Shown: positions 29,497-37,917, counted from the stretch's first letter. The stretch: DNA of 64,000 nt from Prochlorococcus sp. AG-436-M02 (GCA_003212515.1 QCPL01000003.1:1-64000), one strand, 5' to 3'. Translations and numbers: made by a program. Notes: generated by a model from the sequence alone, not told the origin.

Positions 29497-30776
29497 TAAC
29501 TTCTAGTAAAAGATTTTGTTCGTCGAGAAACAGATAGGCATAAACCTAAAGATATAAAAGCCATAAGCAAAGCTGTTCTTCCATAACTCATAAATGGTAA
29601 AGGAATTCCAGTTATTGGTCCAAGGCCAATCGTCATAAAAATATTTACTACAACCTGAAACATAATCATTGTTGCTATTCCTATAACAACTAAAGATTCA
29701 AATTTTGTGCGTGCATCTCTAGCAATTCTTATAAGACGAAAAATTAAAAGAAAAAAAGCAACTGAAACAAATAATGTCCCCATAAAGCCTAATTCTTCTC
29801 CTAATGCACTGAAAATAAAATCGGTATGTTGTTCGGGAATAAACCTCAATTTTGTTAATTGGCCTTGCAATAAGCCAGTACCAAATAGGCCCCCTGAACC
29901 AATACCAATTGTGCTCTGAATCAGATGATAACCGCCACCAAGAGGATCCTGACCAGGATCCAAAAACAAAATCAACCTTTCCCGTTGGTAATCCTTCAGA
30001 AAATTGTTCCAAAGCCAAGGAGAACTAAATGCAACCCCCACTAAGCTAACGATAGTTAAAAAAGAACTTAAGTATTTTCTAGGCAATGAACGATATGCCA
30101 AAAAACCCATAAAGGGAATCCAAAGAAATAAACCGGACTTCAAAACACCAACCAGAATAGAGGTAAAAATTCCAGATAAAAAAAGCAAAACCCATTCCAA
30201 AGGCATTCCTGCCCAATAGAGCATCACTAATAAAACAGCTCCAAATACCAATGAGGTCCCCAAATCAGGTTGTGTAAAAATTAAAATCCAAGGTATGACA
30301 ATTACTCCTAGGGGCTTAAATAAATAAATTGGTGAATAGAATTTTTGATGTTCAAGAACTGAAGCAAGAGCAATGATGACAACAAGTTTGGCAATTTCAG
30401 ATGGCTGAATATTAAAACTACCAATACTTAGCCAACGTTGAGCCCCTAAAGCAGAGGTTCCAAAAATCTTTACAGCAAATAAAGATAAAAGTGTTATTAA
30501 ATATAAAGGAATTAAAAATTTACGAAATCTTCCAAGATGAAATTGAGATATAAAGTATGCAATAAAAATGCCAACTCCAGCAATAATAATATGTTGAAGC
30601 CCACTCGAATCATTAAACTGGCGTTGAGTACTTGCAATTAATATACTCGAAAGGATTACAAGAGTTAAAGGAAGAATCCAAATGACCAGTTCAATATCTT
30701 TAAAAGACTTCTTTTTAGACCCTGCTTTTAAAAAAAAATTATGCTTACTATCAGATGAAATAAGTTTTGAAGGCAT
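29496..30776 (-). CDS. rodA: rod-shape SEDS peptidoglycan polymerase
   Basis: RodA is a SEDS-family glycosyltransferase that builds lateral-wall peptidoglycan in the inner membrane. The 426-residue protein has about ten hydrophobic segments. The signature QPDLGTSLVFGAVLL, with its catalytic Asp, comes mid-protein. The family motif LSIGSFNIQPSEIAKL precedes it, and GIPLPFMSYGRTALL is near the C-terminus. It lies five bases after mrp and is followed by the kinase-like gene with overlapping start and stop. Confidence 0.94.
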   Translation of the reverse strand: MPSKLISSDSKHNFFLKAGSKKKSFKDIELVIWILPLTLVILSSILIASTQRQFNDSSGLQHIIIAGVGIFIAYFISQFHLGRFRKFLIPLYLITLLSLFAVKIFGTSALGAQRWLSIGSFNIQPSEIAKLVVIIALASVLEHQKFYSPIYLFKPLGVIVIPWILIFTQPDLGTSLVFGAVLLVMLYWAGMPLEWVLLFLSGIFTSILVGVLKSGLFLWIPFMGFLAYRSLPRKYLSSFLTIVSLVGVAFSSPWLWNNFLKDYQRERLILFLDPGQDPLGGGYHLIQSTIGIGSGGLFGTGLLQGQLTKLRFIPEQHTDFIFSALGEELGFMGTLFVSVAFFLLIFRLIRIARDARTKFESLVVIGIATMIMFQVVVNIFMTIGLGPITGIPLPFMSYGRTALLMAFISLGLCLSVSRRTKSFTRS

Positions 30777-30781
30777 AATTA

Positions 30782-31861
30782 TTAATTTAATCGAATAGTC
30801 TCAACAACCTTAATAACAAGTTCCCTAAATACTTTTGCAGTTATTGAATTAGGGTATTGAATGACATTTGGTATAAATTCTTGATGATCATTTTCATCAT
30901 GAATTTCTAGAGGCAGTTTGGCTAAAAGTGGTACAGAATTTTCTTGAGATAAAGTCTGACCTCCTCCTATCCCAAACAATGAATATTCTTTATCTGGCTG
31001 ATCAGGCGGTATAAATACAGACATATTTTCTACAACTCCTAAGATTGGCACATTCATTTGCTTAAACATAGCTAAACCTCTACGCGAATCTTGTAATGAA
31101 ACTTTCTGCGGTGTTGTGACTATCAACACACCACTCATAGGTACTGCTTGAGCGAGAGAAAGCTGAGCATCTCCCGTGCCAGGTGGTAAATCAACTATAA
31201 GAAAATCTAACTTGCCCCAATTAGCTTGATAAAGAAATTGCCTAATAATTCCATTTAGCATTGGTCCACGCCAAATAACTGGTTGATTATCGTCAATCAA
31301 TAAGCCCATAGAAACCATTGCAATTCCACAAGTCTCAATTGGAATAATTCTTTGATCAGGCCCACTACCTATTACTTCTGGAGTTGTATCTGAAACTCCA
31401 AGCATAATTGGGATATTAGGGCCATATATATCGGCATCGAGCAAACCTACTCGGTAACCTTTTTGAGACAGCGCACATGCAAAATTTAAAGCAACAGTAC
31501 TTTTACCTACTCCACCTTTCCCACTGCTAACAGCCACAACATGCTTAACATCTGGTATTGCCTTTAAAGAAGGAGCAGACTGGCCATGCCCACCATGACC
31601 AATTTCCCCATGATTAGAAGGCGTATTACTTAGCTCAATTTGAACTGAAGAAATTTCTTCGAATCCCTCAAGAATATCTTTGATTTCCTGAGCTATGCGC
31701 TCCCTTTGAGTTTGCGCATAACTTGGAAGTTTTAAGCGGACAATTGCTTTAGGAGAACGAACAATTAACTGATCTATCCAACCAAGTTCCAATAGAGATT
31801 GATCACTCCCTGAATCTTTTAAACACGACAGTGCTTTCATCGCTTCCTTATCAGTCAACAT
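30782..31861 (-). CDS. mrp: Mrp/NBP35-type iron-sulfur cluster carrier ATPase
   Basis: Mrp proteins (ApbC/Nbp35 family) carry and transfer Fe-S clusters. The start is set at ATG 31859-31861 (MLTDKEAMKAL), giving 359 residues, the family size. The longer open frame would run into the divergent hemF start. It has an N-terminal DUF59-like domain, the deviant Walker A GKGGVGKST and the LLDADIYGPNIPIML motif. I do not see the CxxC of classical ApbC in the expected position. It is likely co-transcribed with rodA. Confidence 0.92.
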   Translation of the reverse strand: MLTDKEAMKALSCLKDSGSDQSLLELGWIDQLIVRSPKAIVRLKLPSYAQTQRERIAQEIKDILEGFEEISSVQIELSNTPSNHGEIGHGGHGQSAPSLKAIPDVKHVVAVSSGKGGVGKSTVALNFACALSQKGYRVGLLDADIYGPNIPIMLGVSDTTPEVIGSGPDQRIIPIETCGIAMVSMGLLIDDNQPVIWRGPMLNGIIRQFLYQANWGKLDFLIVDLPPGTGDAQLSLAQAVPMSGVLIVTTPQKVSLQDSRRGLAMFKQMNVPILGVVENMSVFIPPDQPDKEYSLFGIGGGQTLSQENSVPLLAKLPLEIHDENDHQEFIPNVIQYPNSITAKVFRELVIKVVETIRLN

Positions 31862-31938
31862 AATTTCAAAACATCTTTCACTAATCTTAATGAGGGTATT
31901 CCAATGACCTAGCCTCATAGAGAAATAAAAATAAAGCT

Positions 31939-32979
31939 GTGCCATCTTTAAACTTGCCGCTCCCTCCATCCGATTCTCGAAAAAGAGCTAAAGCTTCATT
32001 AATGGGGCTTCAAGATACGATTTGTGCAGGACTAGAAAAAATTGATAGCAAAGGCAAATTTCTAGAAGAATCCTGGGAAAGACCTGAGGGAGGCGGTGGG
32101 CGATCAAGAGTAATGAGAGAAGGAAAAGTTTTCGAGCAAGGAGGTGTTAATTTCTCAGAAGTTCATGGCGAAGAATTACCTCCTTCAATAATCAAGCAAC
32201 GTCCTGAGGCAAAAGGCCATAACTGGTTTGCGACAGGTACTTCTATGGTGCTACATCCCAGAAATCCTTATATCCCAACAGTTCATTTAAATTATCGATA
32301 TTTTGAAGCAGGTCCTGTTTGGTGGTTTGGAGGCGGTGCAGATCTTACCCCCTACTATCCATACCTAAACGACACGCGGCATTTTCATCAGGTTCATAAA
32401 CAAGCATGCGATTCTGTAAACCCTGAGCTTCACAAAGTATTCAAGCCTTGGTGTGATGAATATTTTTTCTTAAAACATCGGAATGAAAGTCGAGGCGTAG
32501 GCGGAATATTTTTCGATTATCAAGATGGGTCAGGATGCCTTTACAAGGGTCAAAACCCTAAGGGAGCGGCATCAATTGCTTCACAAAAACTAGAAGATCA
32601 AAAACTCTCTTGGGAAGAATTATTTTCACTCGCCAAAGCTTGCGGAGAAGCATTTTTACCATCATATCTTCCAATTATTGAAAAACGTCAAACCCAAGCA
32701 TTTTCGGAACGTGAAAGAAACTTTCAGCTTTATCGACGTGGAAGATACGTTGAATTTAATTTAGTTTGGGATAGAGGAACTATTTTTGGTCTCCAAACCA
32801 ATGGAAGGACAGAATCAATACTAATGTCTTTGCCTCCACTTGTGAGATGGGAGTATGGATATAAAGCTTCAGTCAATTCTAGAGAAGCTCTACTTACAGA
32901 TATCTTCACAAAGCCACAAGATTGGTTTACAGATAAAACTCTTGAAGAAAAATGTCGGCCTTTTAAAGCAATAGATTAA
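31939..32979 (+). CDS. hemF: coproporphyrinogen III oxidase, oxygen-dependent
   Basis: HemF oxidatively decarboxylates coproporphyrinogen III on the way to heme and chlorophyll. The 346-residue product has [17 protein letters not shown] and [10 protein letters not shown], as in the family. The C-terminal [29 protein letters not shown] block is diagnostic. The start is GTG at 31939, 77 bases from the divergent mrp start. The first 20 residues are a poorly conserved leader. It feeds the same tetrapyrrole pathway as ho1-pebAB elsewhere in the window. Confidence 0.96.
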   Translation: MPSLNLPLPPSDSRKRAKASLMGLQDTICAGLEKIDSKGKFLEESWERPEGGGGRSRVMREGKVFEQGGVNFSEVHGEELPPSIIKQRPEAKGHNWFATGTSMVLHPRNPYIPTVHLNYRYFEAGPVWWFGGGADLTPYYPYLNDTRHFHQVHKQACDSVNPELHKVFKPWCDEYFFLKHRNESRGVGGIFFDYQDGSGCLYKGQNPKGAASIASQKLEDQKLSWEELFSLAKACGEAFLPSYLPIIEKRQTQAFSERERNFQLYRRGRYVEFNLVWDRGTIFGLQTNGRTESILMSLPPLVRWEYGYKASVNSREALLTDIFTKPQDWFTDKTLEEKCRPFKAID

Positions 32980-33049
32980 AAATAAAAATTCTAGAAATTT
33001 AATCTCAAAAGAGTCTTCATCCTTTCATGTTTCAATAAGAAATCTTCTC

Positions 33050-33604
33050 TCATATTGGAGAAGAAGTTAAAGAAGCATCGCTCACCAATTTGAGGTTTTT
33101 AGAAAGTTCAAGATCTAAAGCAATCAATTCATCTCTATGTGCCCTAATTCTTAAAAGCGTTTTTGAATCATTAAATGAGCTAATTAATCGTATCTCAACC
33201 GACTCTTGACGAGCGGACCTGGCTCTATAAAACACACCTGCAAAAGGACCTACACCTGCAAGAATTAATGGCCACCAACTCAAACCTGGGACAAGCTGGC
33301 AAATAACTAATCCTAAGCAAGCTCCCCCTAAACCGCACAATACTGAAAGAAAAACAGCAAGAACCGGGCTGGATGAGACACTCCCATTAAATTTAAGAAT
33401 TCTTTTATCAGCATCACCACCTTCTCCTCTCCAACCACGCTCTTCTAGCCAAAGACTCAAAGCTTTAAGGACATCCAGAGGTAGCAAAGGAGAAGAGATG
33501 TTTACTACAGTTGTCCGATCTTTACTTGCAGCGCGAATAAAAAATGCTAGGCCAATGGCTAGTAATATAGTTAATATAAATGTCGAATAATATGATGATT
33601 GCAT
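33050..33604 (-). CDS. CCB-type cofactor assembly protein (cytochrome b6 heme ci maturation)
   Basis: A 184-residue membrane protein. A first transmembrane helix spans residues 8-24, followed by a soluble segment with the ERGWRGEGGD motif. Two closely spaced helices lie at about 78-118, then a charged C-terminal domain. I associate this with the cyanobacterial/chloroplast family annotated as cofactor assembly of complex C, which attaches heme ci to cytochrome b6, but I am not certain which CCB subfamily. It is read away from the RNase D-like gene. Confidence 0.55.
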   Translation of the reverse strand: MQSSYYSTFILTILLAIGLAFFIRAASKDRTTVVNISSPLLPLDVLKALSLWLEERGWRGEGGDADKRILKFNGSVSSSPVLAVFLSVLCGLGGACLGLVICQLVPGLSWWPLILAGVGPFAGVFYRARSARQESVEIRLISSFNDSKTLLRIRAHRDELIALDLELSKNLKLVSDASLTSSPI

Positions 33605-33806
33605 CTTTCAATAATCAGAAAATGTTAATACAATGTACTTTTAAAGTCTCAATTTCCTAGAAATCAAGAAGGCTATTGGGAAAAGATAAAAACTGAAAAG
33701 AAATAATTCAATGAATGTGTAAACAACTAAATTTAAAAAGCTATTGAATAAAGCATAGCAAAACTTTCTCCATAAATAGTCTAAGGTCAATTATCTCTAT
33801 CAACCT

Positions 33807-34451
33807 ATGACCAACTTTGCAAAAAATCCCGCAAGTTTTAAGGTCTTCATGCAAGACCTTGATGAGGACTGCACCAAAAATTATAGTCAAAAAGCGGCAT
33901 TAGCTATTGATTCAGAAGCAATGGGACTTGTCCATGGTCGAGACCGACTCTGCTTAGTGCAAATTTGCGATGATGAAGATAATGTTGCTTGTATAAAGAT
34001 AGAGCAAGGTCAAAAAAAAGCCCCGAAATTACAATCTCTGATGGAGAACAAATCTATTGAAAAAGTTTTTCATTTTGCGAGATTTGATGTAGCTGCACTC
34101 GCAAGCAATCTCAATATCAAAGTAAGTCCAATTTTCTGCACAAAAATTGCTAGCAAAATTGGGAGGACCTATTCACCCAGGCATGGATTAAAAGAAGTTA
34201 TTTCAGAACTTGTTGGCGTAGAACTAGATAAACAAGCTCAGAGTAGTGATTGGGGCCGAGTAGAGGAACTTTCTCAAAAACAACTGGAATATGCAGCGAA
34301 TGATGTTCGATTTCTTCTAGCTGCAAAGAGAAAGCTTCAAAATATGTTGATCAGAGAAAAAAGATGGGATATCACAAAAAGATGTTTTGACTGTCTCCCA
34401 GCGATTTGCGAACTAGACATATTAAAATTTAATAACATTTTTGAACATTAA
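33807..34451 (+). CDS. rnd: RNase D-like 3'-5' exonuclease
   Basis: A DEDDy-type 3'-5' exonuclease, probably acting on structured RNA 3' ends. The 214-residue protein has AIDSEAMGL (motif I, DxE), HFARFDVAAL (motif II) and QLEYAANDVRFLL (motif III, with its Tyr and Asp). The conserved GLKEVISELVGVELDK segment typical of RNase D is present. It is shorter than E. coli RNase D because the HRDC domains are absent, as is usual in this group. Confidence 0.9.
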   Translation: MTNFAKNPASFKVFMQDLDEDCTKNYSQKAALAIDSEAMGLVHGRDRLCLVQICDDEDNVACIKIEQGQKKAPKLQSLMENKSIEKVFHFARFDVAALASNLNIKVSPIFCTKIASKIGRTYSPRHGLKEVISELVGVELDKQAQSSDWGRVEELSQKQLEYAANDVRFLLAAKRKLQNMLIREKRWDITKRCFDCLPAICELDILKFNNIFEH

Positions 34452-34467
34452 TAAATTTCTTTAAAAA

Positions 34468-34737
34468 TTAATCCTCGACCATAAAATTTTCCTCTTCAGC
34501 AAGAGCTTCTAATAAGTTATCTAATTGGTTAGTCATTGCATTCTCATCAGAAAAAGATTTTTTACGTGCATCTGCTAATAATGTTTCTGCGATTTTCTTC
34601 CTCGATGAAATGTCTCTGGCTCCACTTTTAGCAGCTAAAATATCAATTTTCTTCTTCGCGGCAGCGATACTAATGGTTAAGAAAGATGCTAATTCAGCGC
34701 AGACTTTTAAATAATCATGTTCCTTAATACTTGACAT
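34468..34737 (-). CDS. conserved small protein of unknown function
   Basis: An 89-residue, mainly helical protein that I do not recognise. It is rich in Ala, Lys and Glu (SIAAAKKKIDILAAKSGARDISSRKK in the middle) and has no transmembrane helix, no signal peptide and a strongly acidic C-terminus (ALAEEENFMVED). It lies between the RNase D-like gene and the LpxB-related gene. Its codon use and start look ordinary, so I take it as real. Confidence 0.65.
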   Translation of the reverse strand: MSSIKEHDYLKVCAELASFLTISIAAAKKKIDILAAKSGARDISSRKKIAETLLADARKKSFSDENAMTNQLDNLLEALAEEENFMVED

Positions 34738-34794
34738 ACATCAAACAATAAACTCTACGAATCCATCTTATTAGAAATAGTATCCGATTTTTCA

Positions 34795-36063
34795 TTATTT
34801 ACTATTCATAAAATCTAAAATCCTTTTAGCCAAAGCTTCGCTACCTCCAGAATAACCCATACGCTTTTTCCCTATCAAAGATAAGCGATCCCTGAAACTA
34901 GAATCTAAGAGTAATAACTCAACTGTTTTAGCTAAGTGAACAAAATTTCTACAAGGAATTACACTGCCGCCTAATAATCGACTTTGTCTGATTGCAAATC
35001 CATATTTAAATTGGGGGCCTTTCCCAGGCAATGAAACGCAAGGTACTCCTAGACCTACCAGTTGTTCAGTAGCTGTTCCAGCATTGGCAACACCAATTTC
35101 TACAAATCTCGACCAATCCTCAAATTTCCCAACTCCAATAACAAGTCTCAAATCATTCTTTTCAAACACACTATCTGATTTGATTTCAAGTATTGAAGAT
35201 TGGATTTTTATAAAACCTTTTTCAATTAAGACATCCTCAACTAACCTTAAAGAAGGCTCAGAGCCGATCGCAACAAAAACAATTAAAGAAGTCTGACTTT
35301 CAATATATTCAACAGCATTAAGTAATCGTTTGAAATTTGTCATAGCCTCAGGCATCCGACTTCCACAAAGCAAGATCAAGCGACGATAATTTTTTAAATT
35401 CATAGGTTGAAAAACTGGCTTAAATCCATCCATCATTGGATTGCCCGGAGCGATGACTCTTACATTTTTTTTTCGTAAACCTCTAGCAGTTAATTTATCT
35501 CTGACTGCAACGATCTTGCATCTCAATGCTTTCATCAAACTCCATTCCCAAGGTTCCCATTCAGTGCCTTTTAATGAATGATAATAATCACTCAATGAGC
35601 AGGTCCTAGGGTGAAACCATGTGTAATCACTTTTTGGAGTACCAACAAATGCATAGTTTCCTCCACTACTCCATGCGAAAAAAAGTGGGAGCAAGTCACC
35701 TACAGCCACAATGAAGCTTCCATTCTTTGCAGCACTACGAACACACAACCAGTTTTTCCAATTTACCCATAAGACACCTGCCAAAATATCTTGAATAAAA
35801 CCACTTATGCTTTGATTACTAAACCCTCCGCTTGGCAATCGCAGTGAGGTTCCAGCTTTGCTCAACCATAATTTCTTAATTCCATCCGAAAAGACTCTAC
35901 CCTCTCCCACTAAAGAAATTACTTGCAAGTCCAAATCAGGTTTCAAACTATGCAAAGCTTCCAATATTCTTAAAGCAATCAAATCTTCACCATGACCATT
36001 CGAAAGCACTAAAACATTTTTATTCTTTGGACTGATACGATCCAAAGGGGAAACATTTTCCAC
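34795..36063 (-). CDS. lipid-A-disaccharide synthase-related protein
   Basis: A protein of about 422 residues related to LpxB/GT-B glycosyltransferases, of unproven substrate. It opens with KNVLVLSNGHGEDLIALRIL and ends with a nucleotide-sugar-binding type region (GVANAGTATEQLVGLGVPCVSLPGKGPQ). The frame is open further upstream, but that part is antisense to tRNA-Cys at 36070-36140 and cannot be trusted. I place the start at GTG 36061-36063, with TTG 36045 as an alternative. No strong ribosome binding site is visible before either. Confidence 0.75.
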   Translation of the reverse strand: MENVSPLDRISPKNKNVLVLSNGHGEDLIALRILEALHSLKPDLDLQVISLVGEGRVFSDGIKKLWLSKAGTSLRLPSGGFSNQSISGFIQDILAGVLWVNWKNWLCVRSAAKNGSFIVAVGDLLPLFFAWSSGGNYAFVGTPKSDYTWFHPRTCSLSDYYHSLKGTEWEPWEWSLMKALRCKIVAVRDKLTARGLRKKNVRVIAPGNPMMDGFKPVFQPMNLKNYRRLILLCGSRMPEAMTNFKRLLNAVEYIESQTSLIVFVAIGSEPSLRLVEDVLIEKGFIKIQSSILEIKSDSVFEKNDLRLVIGVGKFEDWSRFVEIGVANAGTATEQLVGLGVPCVSLPGKGPQFKYGFAIRQSRLLGGSVIPCRNFVHLAKTVELLLLDSSFRDRLSLIGKKRMGYSGGSEALAKRILDFMNSK

Positions 36064-36069
36064 TCTCTG

Positions 36070-36140
36070 GGCGGCATGGCCAAGCGGTAAGGCAGAGGAT
36101 TGCAAATCCTTTATCCCCAGTTCGAATCTGGGTGCCGCCT
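36070..36140 (+). tRNA. trnC: tRNA-Cys(GCA)
   Basis: A 71-nt cloverleaf. The acceptor GGCGGCA pairs with TGCCGCC and the discriminator is T, the tRNA-Cys identity base. The anticodon stem GAGGA/TCCTT holds loop TTGCAAA, with anticodon GCA at 36102-36104. The T arm is CCCCAGTTCGAATCTGGG. It lies antisense to a spurious upstream extension of the LpxB-related frame. It is the last plus-strand RNA before the gene-poor region. Confidence 0.97.
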
Positions 36141-36737
36141 TCTTACCTTTCCTGATAATCAGTAACAGGAACTCAATTATTTGATCTCTTTTTCTAATTC
36201 TTTTTGACATACAAGGGGATAGTCCAGCACTAGAACCATCTGCATCTTTTTAGTATGCCGTCTGTCTGCCACAAAGTCATTACCTGCGCTATGGCTTATT
36301 CAGATATAAACGAGACTTGCGTTTCTTATGCGTTCCACATCCATTATTTCTGACAAGAAAGTTTTTAGTGAGTTATCGCAAGACTTGTAAACCTTAACTT
36401 GCCATGCTCATTAAATGACAAGAAGCAGATAGATAATAGTAAGAATTAGCTCTTTACTTCGAACAACGATTAAAAGCTAAGATAAATTAATGCCGTATTT
36501 TTTAAGTATAAGCGGAACAATACTTACTTATATCTACTCAAAAAAGTTATTGCAGCGGGAAAAAAGAGCACAATTAGATCCTCTTCAATTTTGATTAAGT
36601 TGATTAGAGTTTTAAAAAATTCTTGAGTCTTTTCTCAACCACAGCTAGCTCAAACACCATCAAAAGTCAGTCATTCAGAAATTCTTAGCTTCCAGAACTA
36701 CACATCACAAAATGATTTGAAATGCCATTGACAGTTA
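36141..36737. other. gene-poor intergenic stretch after tRNA-Cys
   Basis: About 600 bases without a convincing gene. The best candidate is a 34-codon plus-strand ORF at 36490-36594 (MPYFLSISGT... to ...LDPLQF) with a hydrophobic start and a basic middle. Its ribosome binding site is weak and I would not annotate it as a gene. A second 32-codon frame at 36255-36353 looks random. No RNA family or mobile-element end is recognised. Confidence 0.4.
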
Positions 36738-36785
36738 TATAATTAGGAAAATCAACATTTACAGAGTGCGTGAGTAAATATATTA

Positions 36786-36920
36786 TTGAGATTTCTTTTT
36801 AGTACAACGATAGTGCTGCAACCTATTGCTTTGATTATGAGAGTATTTGGTTATGATCCTCTCAGAAAAAACAATGTAAAGAAATTACTTACCGAGAGAA
36901 CAGAAAGAATCAAAAGATAG
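36786..36920 (+). CDS. candidate 44-residue membrane peptide
   Basis: A short frame from TTG 36786 to TAG 36918-36920. One hydrophobic helix (RFLFSTTIVLQPIALIMRVF, residues 2-21) is followed by GYDPLRKNN and a basic, helical tail. A TATAAT box at 36738-36743 sits about 45 bases upstream, and a perfect terminator hairpin begins inside the last codons. Together these define a transcript of about 200 nt. No strong ribosome binding site is seen, and an internal ATG at 36837 would give 27 residues. Family unknown. Confidence 0.4.
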   Translation: MRFLFSTTIVLQPIALIMRVFGYDPLRKNNVKKLLTERTERIKR

Positions 36921-36952
36921 ATTTAGAGAGAATTTTCTAAATCTATCTTTTG
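36911..36952 (+). terminator. strong intrinsic terminator
   Basis: A perfect 17-bp inverted repeat: CAAAAGATAGATTTAGA at 36911-36927 and its exact complement at 36936-36952, with an eight-base loop and TTTT after. It ends the short transcript that would carry the 44-codon ORF. The stem is AT-rich but unusually long, and the flanking A and T runs allow it to act in both directions. Confidence 0.75.
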
Positions 36953-37169
36953 TTTTCATAGTAGTAAGATTGCTAGCATTAATTTTCATTAGAACCCTCA
37001 TAAAGTCTTTTCATAAATATTATTATCTATATACAATAAGTTGAAATAGTTAAATATTCTATTTATTCCTAAAAGTTTATATGAATGTAGCCCTTATTGA
37101 TGGAAAAATATCCTAAATCAAGAGAATATATAAACGCAATCTTTTTCAAGTTCGCTGATAGCTTTTTTC
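36953..37169. other. AT-rich spacer without recognised feature
   Basis: A spacer between the 17-bp terminator and the end of the Yfr1-like RNA. Stop codons interrupt all frames. The longest starts give only about a dozen codons (for example ATG 37081). No repeat or conserved RNA element was noticed. Confidence 0.4.
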
Positions 37170-37230
37170 AAAAAAAAGAGCGCCCTCAACGAGCAGCGCT
37201 CCAATGGACAAATATGTGAGGAGTGTCCAA
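37170..37230 (-). ncRNA. yfr1: Yfr1-like small RNA
   Basis: A compact minus-strand RNA of about 61 nt. A TATAAT -10 box at 37236-37241 lies six bases before the predicted 5' end. The 5' part folds as TGGACA/TGTCCA (37224-37229 with 37205-37210) around the 13-base loop CTCCTCACATATT. ACTCCTCACAT (37214-37224) matches 10 of the 11 bases of the Yfr1 core ACTCCTCACAC. The 3' end is a terminator stem, GAGCGC/GCGCTC (37178-37183 with 37196-37201), followed by eight U. Yfr1 is a cyanobacterial sRNA reported to bind porin (som) mRNAs. I infer the family from motif, size and architecture. Confidence 0.75.
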
Positions 37231-37539
37231 TTATCATTATATAGCAAGAAAACCTGATTTCTTATATCTCACAGAAAATACGATCCCAGGAATAGCTTCG
37301 AAAATAAGATTCGCTTGAAAAAGCCAGCTCTAACAAAAATTTCTAGTCAATGCAGAAAGCTAAAAAGCTTTTTATTAAGGTCATGTCTTCATAAAAATAA
37401 AGCCTGACAAAATACGAGGAGCCAGTTTGATGCTCCCAAAAACGGTTTAACTCAAGATGAACTCAGACTTCTAAATTGTTAAGATGTTTACCATTATATA
37501 AAAGACCCTATATAGTCTTAAAAAAAATTAGTCAATTTC
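37231..37539. other. upstream region between Yfr1-like promoter and small ORF
   Basis: Holds the Yfr1-like promoter on the minus strand. On the plus strand there is a small hairpin AAAGCT/AGCTTT (37356-37361 with 37366-37371) followed by TTTTATT, which could be a weak terminator. A GGAGC/GCTCC hairpin follows near 37418-37436. The TATATA-rich stretch at 37495-37516 may be the promoter of the 43-codon ORF that follows. No coding frame is convincing. Confidence 0.4.
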
Positions 37540-37671
37540 ATGGCGCCAAAAGTACAACCTCAAGATCTTACCTACTCTCTATTTGGAGTAGTGCAAATAT
37601 CTGCTGTTATCATAGCCTCACTTGGTGCTCTTATAGGCTTTGAAAAAGTATTTTTCCCTTTCTCAGGTTGA
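37540..37671 (+). CDS. small single-helix membrane protein, 43 residues
   Basis: ATG at 37540 to TGA at 37669-37671. The product begins MAPKVQPQDLTYSLFG and has one transmembrane helix at about residues 14-33 (LFGVVQISAVIIASLGALIG). It ends in an aromatic tail, FEKVFFPFSG. This layout resembles the small subunits of photosynthetic or NDH complexes, but I do not recognise the family. No Shine-Dalgarno is visible, which I recall is common in this genus. Codon use looks like a real gene. Confidence 0.55.
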   Translation: MAPKVQPQDLTYSLFGVVQISAVIIASLGALIGFEKVFFPFSG

Positions 37672-37737
37672 TTTATAGTTTAATTAGTTTGTAGAAAATA
37701 GTAAAATATTCCATTTAAGTTGCAATAATATCTTTTC

Positions 37738-37893
37738 TCAATATTCATTATCAGCCACACATTTGCCAATACAAGATAAATTATTGTATTTAGTTCTCTT
37801 ACAATGAATACATAGAACTTTGTGTAAATCTAAAAGCTTGTTATGAGTATCTATTGTGATTTTGTCTGATTCCGTTGAATCTCTCTTAGACAT
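37738..37893 (-). CDS. small Cys-rich protein, 51 residues
   Basis: ATG at 37891-37893 preceded by AGGA with a seven-base spacer (AGGAAGAGAGT), a strong ribosome binding site. The product is hydrophilic with two cysteine pairs, CIHC and CIGKC, separated by ten residues, a possible zinc-binding knuckle. It ends in VADNEY. It lies 24 bases downstream of the 206-residue unknown gene on the same strand and is probably co-transcribed with it. I have a vague memory of similar picocyanobacterial peptides but cannot name a family. Confidence 0.6.
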   Translation of the reverse strand: MSKRDSTESDKITIDTHNKLLDLHKVLCIHCKRTKYNNLSCIGKCVADNEY

Positions 37894-37917
37894 ACTCTCT
37901 TCCTATTTCTTTGAAAA

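Noticed and set aside
31862-31969. Upstream extension of mrp by 36 codons
   Set aside because: It would overlap the divergent hemF start, and the added residues do not resemble Mrp. The ATG at 31861 gives the normal family length.
36255-36353. 32-codon ORF after tRNA-Cys
   Set aside because: Cys/His/Tyr-rich random-looking composition with no supporting signals.
36490-36594. 34-codon plus-strand ORF (MPYFLSISGT...)
   Set aside because: The hydrophobic start and basic tail are suggestive, but there is no ribosome binding site, promoter or terminator tied to it. Kept only as a remark.
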